Shown here: in pieces, positions 32,529-54,138 of the stretch
How the letters are laid out: every line of letters starts with the position of its first letter
Numbering within the stretch: position 1 is the first letter of the stretch
Source: Alnus glutinosa
Lineage: Eukaryota; Streptophyta; Magnoliopsida; Fagales; Betulaceae
Direction: 5' to 3'
Length of the DNA stretch: 64,000 nt
Assembly: GCF_958979055.1 (NCBI RefSeq)
Contig: NC_084886.1
Coordinates: forward strand, 13,793,654-13,857,653
Made by a program: the position numbers and the translations under genes
Notes under the pieces: model-generated
What the model was told of the DNA's origin: nothing
Database searches by the model: none
What the model saw: the letters and a program-made list of their open reading frames with translations, nothing else

Positions 32529-35500
32529 CTTATATATAGAGATCATGTCATCTATGAGGAAATATGAAAAGATAAACTGCATACAAAGTTTGGAAAAAGC
32601 ATTGCAAACAAAAACTTGACACACACACACACATATGCGTGTGAATGCACGTGCACAATACAACAAAAATTGTTGCGGAAGATGAGAGGAGAGAGAGGGG
32701 GAGAGCAAATGAATCTCTATTTTGAAGGGACATGGCATAATGCAAGGGCTAAAACCTCACAACAATAAAGGAGAATCATTTCCTGTATCTGAAGAAGCTA
32801 AAATACCAGCTCTATTAAATGGAAAACGAAGTGAAGAAAAATTGGATGACACAGTTACAGTTGATAAACAATTCCCAGCTAGATTTCATGTTGTTAAGAT
32901 TAAGACTGCTTCCTAAGCTTCATAAAAAATTCCCAAGTCACAAATGGATACGAATTGTGGTGCGTGCCAGCACTTTTTTACTTTTTTATTGATAGCAACA
33001 AGTGGTATACTCTTCCATGTGAAGCCATGCAAATATTGATATTGTACAAGTCTTCCCCATTTAGATTATCTCGCCAGTGGATCACATTCTTAGTCTTGTG
33101 CCTAACTTGATGGTCAAGCTAAACAGTTGGACAATAGATATTCTCTTACTGAGTCTAGAGCGATGGGTCATGCAGCAATTAATTTAGTTTACTGGGTCAT
33201 GGAAATTTTGGTTATTTCGGTATTTGCTAGATGTGGGTTGTAGGACAGATACTATTAGAAAGCTAGTCAAGTTTGCCTTTATAGCTTTTAGGCTGGTTTA
33301 GAGGAGAGTTTTTTAGATCTATAAGGTCATAAATGCAAGTTGAGAATCTGAAGTCCATGAATATGCTCTATTTTACCCAAACAAAATTAGATTTTAATTA
33401 ATAGAATATCAAGTGTTTTTTCTTGTTAAAAGCATGGCCACCTAGCCTCTTTGCAACCAGAAAATCTTCACCCATACCCATTGAAACTGTAAAAAATAAA
33501 AAGTTTTCCCATACTTCAGTCATCTTTTAAGCCATCAAAACCAATCCCAAAACCTCAAATTTAACCCATCACAGGAAGTTCCAGTAATCAGATTCCTTCA
33601 AGATCAGGCCCCCTTTTGATTTCTTATCCTAGTCCCACAGCACCCAAAGCAATCTAACAACTGTAAGTTCTTTCATCCGCAATCACAAACCACTAAATCC
33701 TGACCCATCTTAACAAAAACCAAACAAACAAGCAATGATAGACGGCTTTTCCAAATATGTCATATGACAATGACAGAACAAACTAGGCAAATGCATCAAA
33801 ATCTGATTAATCTCACAGCTTTCAAGAGCAGTTAGTATTTTAAGTTCAAGAATATGTGGCCAAAATCCAAAGGCTTTGTGGAAAAGGTGAAGCAGTGGTG
33901 GATGTCTTACAGCTTTCAAGGCTCCCCTAGTCTTACTCTAGCACGTAAATTGAAAGCGTTCAAAGTGGGCTTGAAAAAGTGGAATCAAGAGGTATTTGGC
34001 AATGGTTTTTTTTTTTATAAGTAGAATGAAGAGGTATTTGGCAATGTTGTGAAGCATAAAAAGGCTCTTTTGGATGAGCTCCAAGTTCTTGATGTTATTG
34101 CAGAAGAATGATCCTTGTCTGATGTTGAAAGGTTGAGAAAGACAGAAATTATTAGTGACTTGGAGATGACTACTCTTTACAAAGAAGTGAGCAGGAGGTA
34201 AAAATCAAGGGCTCTTTGGTTGAGAGAGGGAGATAAGAATACAAAATTCTTCCATCACGCGACAAATTCAAACAAAAGTAACAACATCATTGATTCCTTA
34301 TTTCATCTTCATACTCTTCAGAAATTTGGGAGCATATTGTGCAATTTTACACTCGCCTTTATTCAGAGCAACTTAGTTTGTGGTCCAAATTGGATGGTCT
34401 TCCTTTCAATTCTATCTGTGCTGGGGAGACTGTGGATGGAAAGAGCTTTTGAGAAGAGTGGGGTCTTTGAGGTAGTGAAAGCTTTGAATGGTTATAAGGT
34501 TCTGGGCCTCGAAGGTTTTTCTCTAGCAAAAAGCTAAAAAAGCAAAAACAATAAGAAACAACTCAACACACAAAACATTCAAAATTACTTTCACTTTTAT
34601 GTCACATCACAACCAAAATAAAACCTCTAAAAAATTTTAGGGATAAATACCCCATTGGTACCTGAATTAAGGGTAAAAACCCATTTGGTACCTCTGTTAG
34701 ATTTTCCGTCCAAATTTTAACGCCTCGCCACGTGTCAACCGCTGAGGTTGACACGTGGCACTACATAAAAAAAAATTAAAAATTAAAAATTAAAATTTTT
34801 AGAAAATGATTAAAAATAATAAAATTTTAAAAAAAAAATTAAAAAAAAGAAAAAAGAAGAGGGGTGGCTGAGCCACCCCCCTTGGCCACCATGGGGGTGG
34901 CCTGCCACCCCCATTTTGGCCAAGGAGGTGGCCCAGCCACCCCCTTGGCCGGTCTGACCGGTCTGGGGTGGCCGAACCACCCCATAGGGGGTGGTTCGGC
35001 CACCCCACAGTTGAAAAAAAAAAAAAAAAAAAAAAAATTTTGAAGGGTTTTGGCCCTAGGGGGTGGCCGAACCACCCCCTAGGGCCACGGGGGTGGTTCG
35101 GCCACCCCCATACCGGCCGGACTGGGGGTGGCCGAACCACCCCCGTGGCCCTAGGGGGTGGTTCGGCCACCCCCTAGGGCCAAAACCCTTCAAAAAAAAA
35201 ATTTGGGGTTGGCCCTTGGGGGTGGCCGAACCACCCCCTAGGGCCACGGGGGTGGTTCGGCCACCCCCTAGGGCCAAAACCCTTCAAAAAAAAAAATTTG
35301 GGTTGGCCCTTGGGGGTGGCCGATCCACCCCCTAGGGCCACGGGGGTGGTTCGGCCACCCCCAGTCCGGCCGGTCTGGGGGTGGCCGATCCACCCCCGTG
35401 GCCCTAGGGGGTGGTTCGGCCACCCCCTAGGGCCAAAACCCTTCAAAAATTTTATTTTATTTTTTTTTTTTTTCAACTGTGGGGTGGCCGAACCACCCCC

Positions 35501-37341
35501 TATGGGGTGGTTCGGCCACCCCAGACCGGTCAAGGGGGTGGCTGGGCCACCTCCTTGGCCAAAATGGGGGTGGCCGGCCACCCCCATGGTGGCCAAGGGG
35601 GGTGGCTCAGCCACCCCTCTCATTTTTTCTTTTTTTAATTTTTTTTTTAAAATTTTATTATTTTTAATCATTTTCTAAAGATTTTAATTTTTAATTTTTA
35701 ATTTTTTTTTATGTAGTGCCACGTGTCAACCTCAGCGGTTGACACGTGGCGAGGCGTTAAAATTTGGACGGAAAATCTAACAGAGGTACCAAATGGGTTT
35801 TTACCCTTAATTCAGGTACCACCTATGATACCAAACAAAACTGAGGTACTAAATTTAAAAACACGTAAAACTCAGGTACCAATGGGGTATTTATCCCAAA
35901 ATTTTATTAGAGCTCGTAATCTCTCCATCTCAAAATAGAGGATAACATTCACCTTTTTTTATGACCGATAATTTATTAGAACAAAAGGACAAGCCCTCTT
36001 ACACGAAAATTATACAAGAGATACCACCATCCTAATGGTGTCTGAAATCTAAAAAGTTAACACGCCTTTTTAGTTGTCTCAAAAGATAAAAATATTTCTA
36101 AAATTGAAAGTTCATGCTTCTTCAATTACCTATATCACCCTCATCTCTTTTGAAAAGCAAACAAGATTCTTATAAAGAATCACGCCATACCTAGTATAAA
36201 GTAAAAGACATTTTAGAAATATCACTATATATTTACCTTTTTATTAATAACGTATTATTTCAAACCACAGCATCTATTTTGAGATGGAACGAGTATCTAT
36301 ATCTAAATGTTGACATAGGAGCTTTTAACATATAACCTAAAATATATAAAAAGACTCAAGAGAACTGATAAATGCAGAATGTCAAAAATGCAAAATCCAA
36401 GAAAGTACAACCAAAACGAAAGCTTTAAGCGCCACTTAAAATTGAGAATAGAGATGATTATGCGGGTAATTCTCTACAAACAGAAATGTCAACCAGATAA
36501 AACACTGCAAGACAACAAGTTAGAAAAAAAAACCTGCATGAAGTTGTAGCGCTCTCTCCCAATTGATTCATTTTCGGCAATAGCAAAGTACGCTAGTAAC
36601 GGGTAATGCCCAACATATGACGCGTAGCTATCCCGTTGAATGTTCACTGCCCATTCACTACACATCCAAAAACATACATAAAATTAAGAACAAACTAACA
36701 AATAAACATTACCCCAAAAACAAAAAAAAAAAAACATGGGTTTTTAAAAGATTGACAGCCTTACAATCTATTCAAATCTGCATGCCCAGTACCGACATAT
36801 TTAGCTTGGAGGTGCTCAAGCTGGGAATTGATGTTAAACCTATCACTGGCCTGCACAGTTACAAGTAGCGAGCCCATCAATTTTTAAGTTATTAAAAAAA
36901 TTCAACGCTAAAGCTTCGCATCAAAGGAAAAATAAATAAATAAACGTCTGGCAATGATTTTTAAAGCACAAATTAAGCTACGTCGAACACTAAATACTAT
37001 CAAAGAACGATACTCCTCCAAGTCGAAAACAAAATAATAGATCCCAAAAAGGTATGTCACCCATATATTGGTTCATGTAATTTTTGGTGGGTTTCACGCA
37101 AATGTAAGCTCAAAGCAAAGAAATAGGGAGTCCAATTAGATTCTGTCCGGTTGCCGAGAAAACGGAGGAAAAAAAAGAAGAAAGATATTACTTGGGTTCT
37201 ATTTTCTAAGCAAGAGAGATGGAGCTTAGGGTTTTGAGGAGCAATTGGAGACCGAGTAGAATAAAAGGGATAATGGGGAATGAGGGTTTGGGAGATTAAA
37301 ACCGTTCCAACTTCGAAGGAATTCAGAAGGGATACCTGCAT
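31858..37341 (-). CDS. SF3B5: Splicing factor 3B subunit 5 (SF3b10)
   Basis: Four coding exons on the minus strand join to an 87-aa protein: exon 1 37336-37341 (only ATG CAG), exon 2 36765-36850, exon 3 36534-36657, exon 4 31858-31905 with TGA at the low end. All introns are GT-AG and phases agree. The product reads [20 protein letters not shown] in its first residues, contains [20 protein letters not shown] and [19 protein letters not shown], and ends EREDD; it is almost invariant among eukaryotes. SF3B5 is a small subunit of SF3b in the U2 snRNP, acting in the nucleus in branch-site recognition beside SF3B1. The last intron (31906-36533, 4.6 kb) has been inflated by a MULE-type fold-back element, a LINE fragment and a CA-repeat duplication. 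A nested transposon stands about 150 bp upstream of the ATG. Confidence 0.96.
32405..32632. repeat. 122-bp tandem duplication with CA microsatellite
   Basis: Two near-identical copies begin AACTTATATATAGAGATCAT at 32405 and 32527, each ending in a CA repeat (about 32497-32526 and 32619-32632). It lies in the last intron of SF3B5. CA-tract slippage or unequal exchange is the likely origin. Confidence 0.9.
33938..34540 (+). pseudogene. LINE ORF2 fragment (endonuclease-RT linker)
   Basis: Plus-strand translation gives [59 protein letters not shown] and, after frame changes, [20 protein letters not shown]. This is the usual stretch leading into the reverse transcriptase of plant L1-type LINEs. 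Stops and frameshifts show that it is dead. At 33987-34046 a small poly-T insertion is flanked by a direct repeat. It lies antisense in the last intron of SF3B5. Confidence 0.85.
34640..35897. mobile_element. MULE-type long fold-back element, 9-bp TSD AAAATTTTA
   Basis: The ends GGGATAAATACCCCATTGG and CCAATGGGGTATTTATCCC are exact inverted repeats, flanked by AAAATTTTA (34631-34639, 35898-35906). The arms stay complementary for several hundred bases, including GCCACGTGTCAACC and TTGACACGTGGC blocks. The centre (34860-35620) is an array of GGGGTGGCCGAACCACCCC palindromes separated by AAAACCCTTC/GAAGGGTTTT spacers. No transposase. It sits in the last SF3B5 intron, so unspliced transcript could form a very long hairpin. 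Every frame across the core is open for chance reasons (repeats of [11 protein letters not shown] type). Confidence 0.93.
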
Positions 37342-37552
37342 ATTGGTCGCAGGCAGAGAGAGCCAGAGATCCCAACGGTTATCAAAGACGCGCAGAGAGA
37401 GCTAGCAAAATCTGGAAGCGGCAAGGCGGGGGGGATAATTAATTTATACGCACCGTCTTTACCGCGAGGGTGGATTGGTGGGTAATTAAAGGCCTTGTTT
37501 TGCAAAGTAATGTTTTAGTATAAAACAGGATATTGGTTTGTTAATTTTGAAA

Positions 37553-38326
37553 TGGATAATTATACCGTTGGTTCCTGTGGTATGTCATAATTATTTTTCA
37601 CTCTCTATGATTTAAAAAGTGCATGGGAGGTCCTTGTGGTATACAATAATTACAAATCGATCCCTAGCGTCAAATTTTGTTAAAATTTTTAACAGATTCC
37701 GTCAAATATCACGCCAGCGCCACGTGTCGTCATCTTATTGGCGACACGTGGCGCTGACATGCACATCTTAATAAAATAATATAAATTTATTAATAAATTA
37801 ATAAATATACTTATTTAAAAAAAAATTAAAAAAAAAATGGGGCAAGGGAGTGGCTGCGCGCCACCCCTAGAGGCCGCCGGGGGTGGCGCGCGGCCACCCC
37901 CAGGCCATTGGGGGTGGCCCGATGGGGCCTTTGGGGGTGGCCATCAGGCCACCCCTAGATCTTCTAGGGGTGGCTGCGCGCCTCCCTCGGCGGCCACTGG
38001 GGGTGGCCTGGCCACTCCTTTGGGGGTGGCTGCCACCCCCTTGCCCCATTTTTTTTCTTTTTTTTCTTTTTTTTTTTTAAAAAAAATAGTTTATTTATTT
38101 ATTTTTTTAATAAATTTATATTATTTTATTAAGATGTGCATGTCAACGTCACGTGTCGCCATCGACCCGTGGAATCTGACAGAATCTGTTAAAAAATTTT
38201 AACAGAATTTGACGCTAGGGATCGATTTGTAATTATTGTATACCACAGGACTTTCCATGCACTTTTTAAATTATAGGGAGTGAAATAATTATGGCATACC
38301 ACAAGGACCAACGGTGCAATTATCCC
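37553..38326. mobile_element. MULE-type MITE, 9-bp TSD ATTTTGAAA
   Basis: The ends (T)GGATAATTATACCGTTGG and CCAACGGTGCAATTATCC are inverted repeats; ATTTTGAAA stands at 37544-37552 and 38327-38335. The arms include GACACGTGGCGCTGAC and the centre (37850-38050) has GGGGTGGC/GCCACCCC palindromes. Nested inside the Tourist-like element 37491-39084. Confidence 0.92.
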
Positions 38327-38377
38327 ATTTTGAAATTAGTAAAAAGTGATAAATGTGATATAATATAAAAGAATTTA

Positions 38378-38899
38378 GAAATAATTGCACCATTGGTCCC
38401 TGTGGTATGCGATAATTATTTTTCACTCCCTATGATTTAAAAAGTGCATGGGAGATCCTTGTGGTATACAATAATTACAAATCGATCCCTGACATCAAAT
38501 TCTGTTAAAATTGATGGCCACCCCCGGCCACTGGGGGTGGCCGTGCGCCACCCCCGACGGCCTCTGGGGGTGGCCCAGCCACCCCAAGCTTGCCCTTTTT
38601 TCTTCTTCTTTTTTTTTTTTGTTTTTTTTTTTTTTTTTTAAAAAAATAAGTTTATTTATTTATTTTTTAATAAATTTATATTTTTTTTTATTAAGATGGA
38701 CACGTGTCGCCAATAAAATGACGACACGTGTCGCTAACGTGTAGGACTAACAGATTCCGTCAAAATTGTGGACGGAAAATCGATCCAGGGAGTAAAACGT
38801 AATTATTGTATACCACAAGGACCTCTCATTAACTTTTTAAACCATAGGGAGTGAAAAATAATTATAACATATTACAGGGACCAACGGTGCAATTATCCC
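38378..38899. mobile_element. MULE-type MITE, 9-bp TSD AAGAATTTA
   Basis: The ends (GAA)ATAATTGCACCATTGGTCC and GGACCAACGGTGCAATTATC are inverted repeats; AAGAATTTA stands at 38369-38377 and 38900-38908. It is closely related to its neighbour at 37553-38326 but has a shorter GGTGGC core (38515-38590). Nested in the same host element. Confidence 0.92.
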
Positions 38900-39084
38900 A
38901 AGAATTTATATAAAAAAGTAAAAAATAAAATTTGTACTGTAGTAAATTTTTTTGTTTAAATAGTAATAAAATATTATTGATGTGATATAAAAAGTGAAAA
39001 AAGTAAGAATATTTTGACGATGAATGTTACTGAAAAATGTAAAAATAAAGTGAATTTTTTTTGTTATTTTTGCCAAACAAGGCC

Positions 39085-39889
39085 TAAAACAAGCGGCAAA
39101 ACGATTAGCGTATCGAGTTTTGATTAACTTGCTTGATCTGTTGGGATAAATCCAAACATAATTCGTTTAGTTAAAAGGGTTGAAACAAATAAATCTGAAG
39201 ATGATACGTTAATTTACCAGGTAACCTGACAAGACCTGGCTGACCCGTTTAGCTAACATGACCCGTTTAACCTTATTCGGTTTCTTTTTTTTTTCTTCCT
39301 TGCTTTATTCAAATCATTAAAAATTATAATAATAATAATAATTATCAATTATTCTTCCATGAAGTAGCTAGCTTAAGAACAATATAAAAATCAACAAGCA
39401 AGCCAGGAACTAAATTCTAAAACCAAACAAATTTACATCAATTAAACGCACCAAACTTTGAAACACAAAGCAAAACTTACCTACATACACATCAATCAGT
39501 TATACAACTACATTCAGAGTATACATATATATATATATATATAAATAGAGAGAGAGAGATATCAAAATCAAAGTAAGTGGGTGCAAGCAATGTGACTTAG
39601 GTATGATAGAACAAGAATATTAGGTTTTGTTTTAGCCTTCACCTTTTTTTTTTTGTTTTTTTTTTTATATATAAATACGGGTTGACTAGCCAACCCATGG
39701 GTCAAGCAAGTTGATCCGTTTGACATGTTACCTATTTATAACCTGAACACGTTAAACCTAAACCTAAATCCAAACCCTATAATTTTGTATCGTGTTCGTG
39801 TCTAATTGCAAGTCGTGTCAAAATTGTTAACTCTTAATTAAGAATCGTAATAAAAGAAAAGGAAAAAATAATAATGTTATGCACCACAA
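39085..39889. other. Spacer with ACCCGTTT-type repeat, no gene seen
   Basis: Motifs GACCCGTTTAGC, GACCCGTTTAACC, GTTGATCCGTTTGACATG and TCGTGTTCGTGTC recur on both strands between 39230 and 39830, the pattern of a degenerate dispersed plant repeat. Ends and target duplication were not resolved. Confidence 0.4.
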
Positions 39890-40022
39890 TTTTATACCAT
39901 AGTTTATTAACATTGATGTGAAACTACGATCCAACCCTTAATTTCTTTTATAAAAAAATAATGTTAAAAACTAAATTTTTATATAACAACACAAAGTAAC
40001 AGCCCCAACCAATCAATGTGCA

Positions 40023-40030
<8 letters not shown>

Positions 40031-40086
<56 letters not shown>
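40031..40086. repeat. TA microsatellite
   Basis: About 28 TA units in the 3' flank of the kinase gene. The matching place in the left copy (about 140-190) has A-rich sequence instead. Confidence 0.9.
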
Positions 40087-40092
<6 letters not shown>

Positions 40093-40546
40093 AAGAGTTA
40101 ATAGAGACTGTCATGTCAACATTGTGGAATATTTATATGATAAAAATATGATATATAATATTTAGTTTTAATCACAATCACAAGCCTAATGTTAAGATAT
40201 TAATCAAATTCTTCTTTTTCATATATAAAAAGTGCAACTATAATCAACACTTAACAGTAAGTTAATTACATGAATAATGACGCTGGTATTATACAATAAT
40301 ATTTTTTTTTCGCAGCATTACAAAGGAGAAAAAGGAAGAATACACGATTTTCAAAGAATATATATTTCCAGAAGATATTTTACAGAGACCAAACAACTCG
40401 TTTAGGGCCTTCGCCCCAAAAACTCACTCTGAAATAACCAAATGCAGGAAGCAGTAAAACAAAGGCCATTCAGCAAAGAACAAAACGCTCTTTTGTTGGA
40501 TCATCTGGTGGCAATCTTATGTTAAAAGAAAAATTAGTGCACCTCA

Positions 40547-49873
<9,327 letters not shown>

Positions 49874-50650
49874 TTTCTTTCGTTCAGTTACTACCTCACA
49901 CAGAATAAATCCACACTTTCAAAGGCCCATTTTACCTTATCTCACGACCAATTATAGAGTAAACATTTCATCATAGCTGCTGATGCATCATGGATTCGTG
50001 TCCAATGCATTTGCTCTGCAATTGACAAAGACAATCAACAAACTACAATTCAACCACGTGAAATCCGAATTCGATTTGGGAAAAATATCAGTTCCAACTA
50101 AAAGCAAGCAAAACTCACCCTCTGTTCTAGCCAAATGTGAAGATCTTACTTTCTACAACACATACACTTAACGCACTTTTTACTTGCCAAGAAAAAACAG
50201 GAAAATACGCAAAGAAATTACTGACCTAGATTAAAAAGATGAAAATTACTACAAGCTACACGCTCAAACACTCAAACTTAGTCCAATTCATCATCCTAGT
50301 TGCGTCTCAAAGTTTCATTCGCTTCTTCTTTTCGCACATTTTCTCAGCAACCAAACAGAGCTCAAAACTCAAAATCAAATCAACCAGAAAATCGAATTCC
50401 TAATCAGAGCCTCCTAAACCCTACGTTTCAGACAATTCAACTCACCGGAACCGAATCGGACGGCTCCGGAGGGTCGGATTTAGGAATCGGAGAGAGTTGC
50501 GTACCGTACGGAGCGTATGAGAGGAGCAGAGCAGCGGGGGGCAAAACCCTAGAGGAAGAGAGACGGAGGAACCGGAGAGTCCGCGAGTTTCGGCGTGGAA
50601 GGAACAGTTGAGAGGAGCACTTTGTGTTGGTGATGATGCCCCATTCGATG
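49874..50650 (-). promoter_or_regulatory. Kinase 5'UTR with probable leader intron and promoter
   Basis: Upstream of the kinase ATG the minus strand has a good acceptor (TTGCAG at 50016-50021) and a consensus donor (CCG|GTGAGT at 50445/50446), suggesting a leader intron 50016-50445 between a non-coding exon (about 50446-50620) and the ATG exon. The presumed first exon is GC-richer and contains AAACCCTAG (50544-50552), a telo-box-like element common in promoters of growth-related plant genes. No clear TATA box was chosen. Confidence 0.55.
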
Positions 50651-50929
50651 CTCCGTAGCCTTTTTGTGTTGAAAAGTGGAGACTCCTGCTTTGTACGTGA
50701 AAGACTTTTTATGTGCTTCTTTGCTGTACCCAGTTTGCGTTCCTTTTCTGTTTCTTTAATTATGATATAAAATGTTTTACACTGTTTTTTCCATTCTTGT
50801 CTGAGAAAACCACCCGAGCAGGGTTGTATTTGTCGCGAGATTTTACTCAGAAAAAGCGTGAAACAGCAAATTTAGTAAAGTAAACCATTTATTAATGCTA
50901 CTTTTTGCTCTCAGTTATTAATATCCTAT

Positions 50930-51540
50930 TTGTTTAGATGTAAAAATATTTTCAACAAAATTATTTTTCAGAAAAAATAATTTTTTTGAAAATATTTTTC
51001 GACGTTTAACTTATAAAAAAAAATACGAACTGCAAAAAATAACAGGTAACGAGATTCAATCACTGGCCAGCAGTATAGCGGACACTTTCATTGAATTTCG
51101 CCCAGTTTCATCGAAATCTAGCACAGAACAGCCGAATTCTAGCATGCTGGTCGAATTTCAACTATACTTGCCAGATTCTTGTCAATTTCGCCGGAATTCG
51201 GTAACAATGTCGGACGTCGCTAGATTCCGACACCAGCCATATTCTAGACTGTTTTGCCGGAATCCGGCGATCGGATATCAAAATTTGGAGACCTTTGGCA
51301 GTAGGTTCGAGCTACCAACAAACTTTAATGCCCGACGAAACGGATTCCCACAAATGTGTATGTAAGAATGAAGAGTTTAAATTCGGAAAATGATTTAAAC
51401 TGTAAATCGTTTTCCAAAAATTAAAGAGGCTTTTACGGTCAAACTGAAAATAATTTTCGTTGACCATCAATTATACCAAACACCGAAAAATACATAAAAT
51501 ATTGCTCAGAAAAAAATATTTTACGTCCAAACAAACGGAT
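50930..51540. mobile_element. Candidate MITE related to 14348-14898
   Basis: The left end TTTGTTTAGATGTAAAAATA and the right end TATTTTACGTCCAAACAAAC are inverted repeats. The internal module GGTCAAACTGAAAATAATTTTC recurs near 14775 and 21355. The centre has CCGGAATTCGG-type GC-rich sequence. The target duplication is unresolved. It lies upstream of the kinase promoter. Confidence 0.65.
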
Positions 51541-51927
51541 AATAAATTCATTTCATTTTACACTAATTAATTACATATTTAAGGAATTTTTCATGTTAGT
51601 TACTTAAAAAAAAAAAAAAAAAATCACTTAAGTTACCTCAACTCAGCCTGTGTAAAATGATTTTGATAAATAAATTCAAAGATTTGAGTAATGTTACACT
51701 TCATATCCATGTCACAAAAATATGGTGTGTCTTAAGTAACTTACACTTTTAATTTTTTAAAATGATTGACATTATAAGCCACTTAAAATACGTCATATCA
51801 GCTGTTGTGACGTGGATGTAATAAATGAGTACGAATAATATATTATTATATTTAACAACAATTTTTTTCAAAATTAATAATAATTAATTTAAAATGTAAA
51901 ACACTTTTCATATGTGAACTTTAACCA

Positions 51928-51967
<40 letters not shown>

Positions 51968-52756
51968 AGAAGAAGAAGAAGAAGAAGAAAAAGGACTGGA
52001 AATTGGGATACATGTTCTGACCTCAATAGGTTCAAGTCAAGCCCTTACCCAAAATAAAACACTTCTGTCTTCTACCATGTATATCACTTCAAAACATTCT
52101 TTTTTTAAAAACTAAAATTAAAAAATAATTTTTAAAATCATTATCAAGCATACGCTGCAGTGCATGCCCGTTGCATTGCTGTGAAAGATTGTATGGGATT
52201 AATGGGCCATTAATGCATAAATGAAACCATAAAATAATGGAAAAGCATGGATGGATTGGTGACAGTACTGCTTTGAATAGCATATCATAAGATAATAATA
52301 AGCAAAAAACTAGAAAATAAAAATTGCCACAAATAATCCGTTTGGGTTTGCGACTTCAAAAAGTGATTTTAAAATAACGATTTTAAAATTCACGATTTTA
52401 AAAATTGATTTTAAAAAACGCAATTAAACGTTTGGCAAAATTGCCGTTTAACCTTTAAAATTACAGGTTAGCATTTAAAATTATGCATTTTCAAAAAAGT
52501 ATTCCATTAGCTGCGATTTGAAAAAAGTAATTTTTTACTTTTTCAAATCGCAATTTTTAAACAATTCATTTTCTATGATTTGATTAAAAATCATACTTTT
52601 TACCTATGAAATTGTAATTCCAAATGCACCCTAAACAATCCATACTAAATAATTTGTCAAATGCTATAATTATGCTCATAGTACAAGGCAGTACCGAAAT
52701 AAAAGCTAATTCCATTTGGGAATGCTTTGAAAGATTATTAGGATAATTGCAATGGA

Positions 52757-52799
<43 letters not shown>

Positions 52800-54133
52800 C
52801 ATCATCTTAATAATACAAAGTAATTCCCCGAAGTTACAATAATTATTTGATATTTTATGTACTATTTTTGACCATCAAATTATATTTATTTTGTTACAAC
52901 CTAAGCATTGAGCCACTTTTAGACATATGAAAACTCAAAAGGCACTGGTAAAATGCTTTTTAAATATTTGGCTCAAAGTCTAACAACATTGTTTAAATTA
53001 GATAACATGGGATGCATTATGTCCCCTTTGGTTTTGCACGTTAACCTCCTCTATCCCACTTAACTAAAGTGAAGAAAAAGTAGATGTTGAATTTTATACA
53101 ATTTTAACCAATATAATTATTATATTTTCAATAAACTTCTCCTATTAAAAAATGATTTGAGAACTGATAAAGGTATAGAGGTGGATAATCTTTTCACTAT
53201 TTCGTAGATATAAATATTGTCGAGATCGATATGTGTTTAGTTTCATTTTCTTGTATATTTATTACACATTTTTTTGCGAATTTACCATTGAATATGTGAA
53301 ACTCACATGTGATCCTATAAATTTAATGGAGATCCTATAAATTTAATGGAGGATTTGCACATCTTTTGTACGGAGATGGACAAGATATGTGCAAGAGAAT
53401 AAAACCAAAACTTCTCTATTATTAAATTAAACATATTGTGCATGTGGTGTACCCAATCCTAATGGGCTTATAAAGCTTGCCTACTTGAGGGCTCCTTATG
53501 CCCAAACACAACCTAATATACAAAGCATAAGACTAAGATGCACCTGCATCCTGGAACACATTACAACTGATCTCATTTACTAGCCAAGTCGAATAACGGC
53601 TTTTTCACGTCAGAAACTTCTTTTAATATTTGCATAATGGAATATTCACACCCTGATTGAGTGACCTTAACAACCACTGTTTTCCTTAACGAAATTCAAG
53701 CTGGAGGCCCCCAAAACCCTAACAAGGGAATACGGGAATGATTAGCCTATGTACGAAGGGTATAGTAAGACCTTTCTCAAGTACGCAATCATTTCTTACA
53801 CCCTCATTTTATCAGTTTACTTTCTTATCATCTCATTTTGACTCCTGTTGAACCCTTGGTGAACCTCTCTCACTGTTTGCTTTGTTTGCATCCTTCGTCT
53901 AGTGCCTAGCATACGATCACTGTATCAACATTATGAAATTTATCATCATTCATTAAATCAATAATATAAGAAATAACTTTCTTCTTAATTGAGTTGGATA
54001 ATTTTTATTTTTTATTTTTTCAATTCAATCAATTAAACTGACATTTGTCTTGACTAACATGTGATTCTCATAAGCATCTTTAAAATGCATATAAGAATCT
54101 CATGTTATGAAGACACATGCCACTTGTTTTATT
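51541..54133. other. AT-rich intergenic region, no gene seen
   Basis: Contents: a 35-base A run followed by GAA repeats (51929-51990); a candidate MITE at about 52335-52640 with a GTTTGGGTTTGCGACTTC-like left end and GAAATTGTAATTCCAAATGC right end; a GA repeat at 52762-52795; and a 21-bp doublet GATCCTATAAATTTAATGGA near 53311-53352. No coding signature. Confidence 0.45.
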
Positions 54134-54138
54134 AGTTT

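Larger units (their letters stand above)
37491..39084. mobile_element. Tourist-like element interrupted by two MULE-type MITEs
   Basis: The outer inverted ends are GGCCTTGTTTTGC (37491) and GCCAAACAAGGCC (to 39084), with TAA close by on both sides. The internal sequence near the right end (AATAGTAATAAAATATTATTGATGTGAT) matches that of the Tourist-like MITE at 9945-10206. Two MITEs with intact 9-bp duplications (37553-38326 and 38378-38899) are inserted in it. The left end is about 150 bp from the SF3B5 ATG, so the composite lies in its promoter region. Confidence 0.75.

Noticed and set aside
32722..32916. 64-codon plus frame with ordinary composition in the SF3B5 intron
   Set aside because: No recognisable family, no supporting splice context, and it is antisense within an intron; too weak to list as a gene.
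34799..35678. Multiple overlapping Gly/Pro/Arg-rich frames up to 165 codons
   Set aside because: All derive from the GGGGTGGCC palindrome array of a fold-back MITE.
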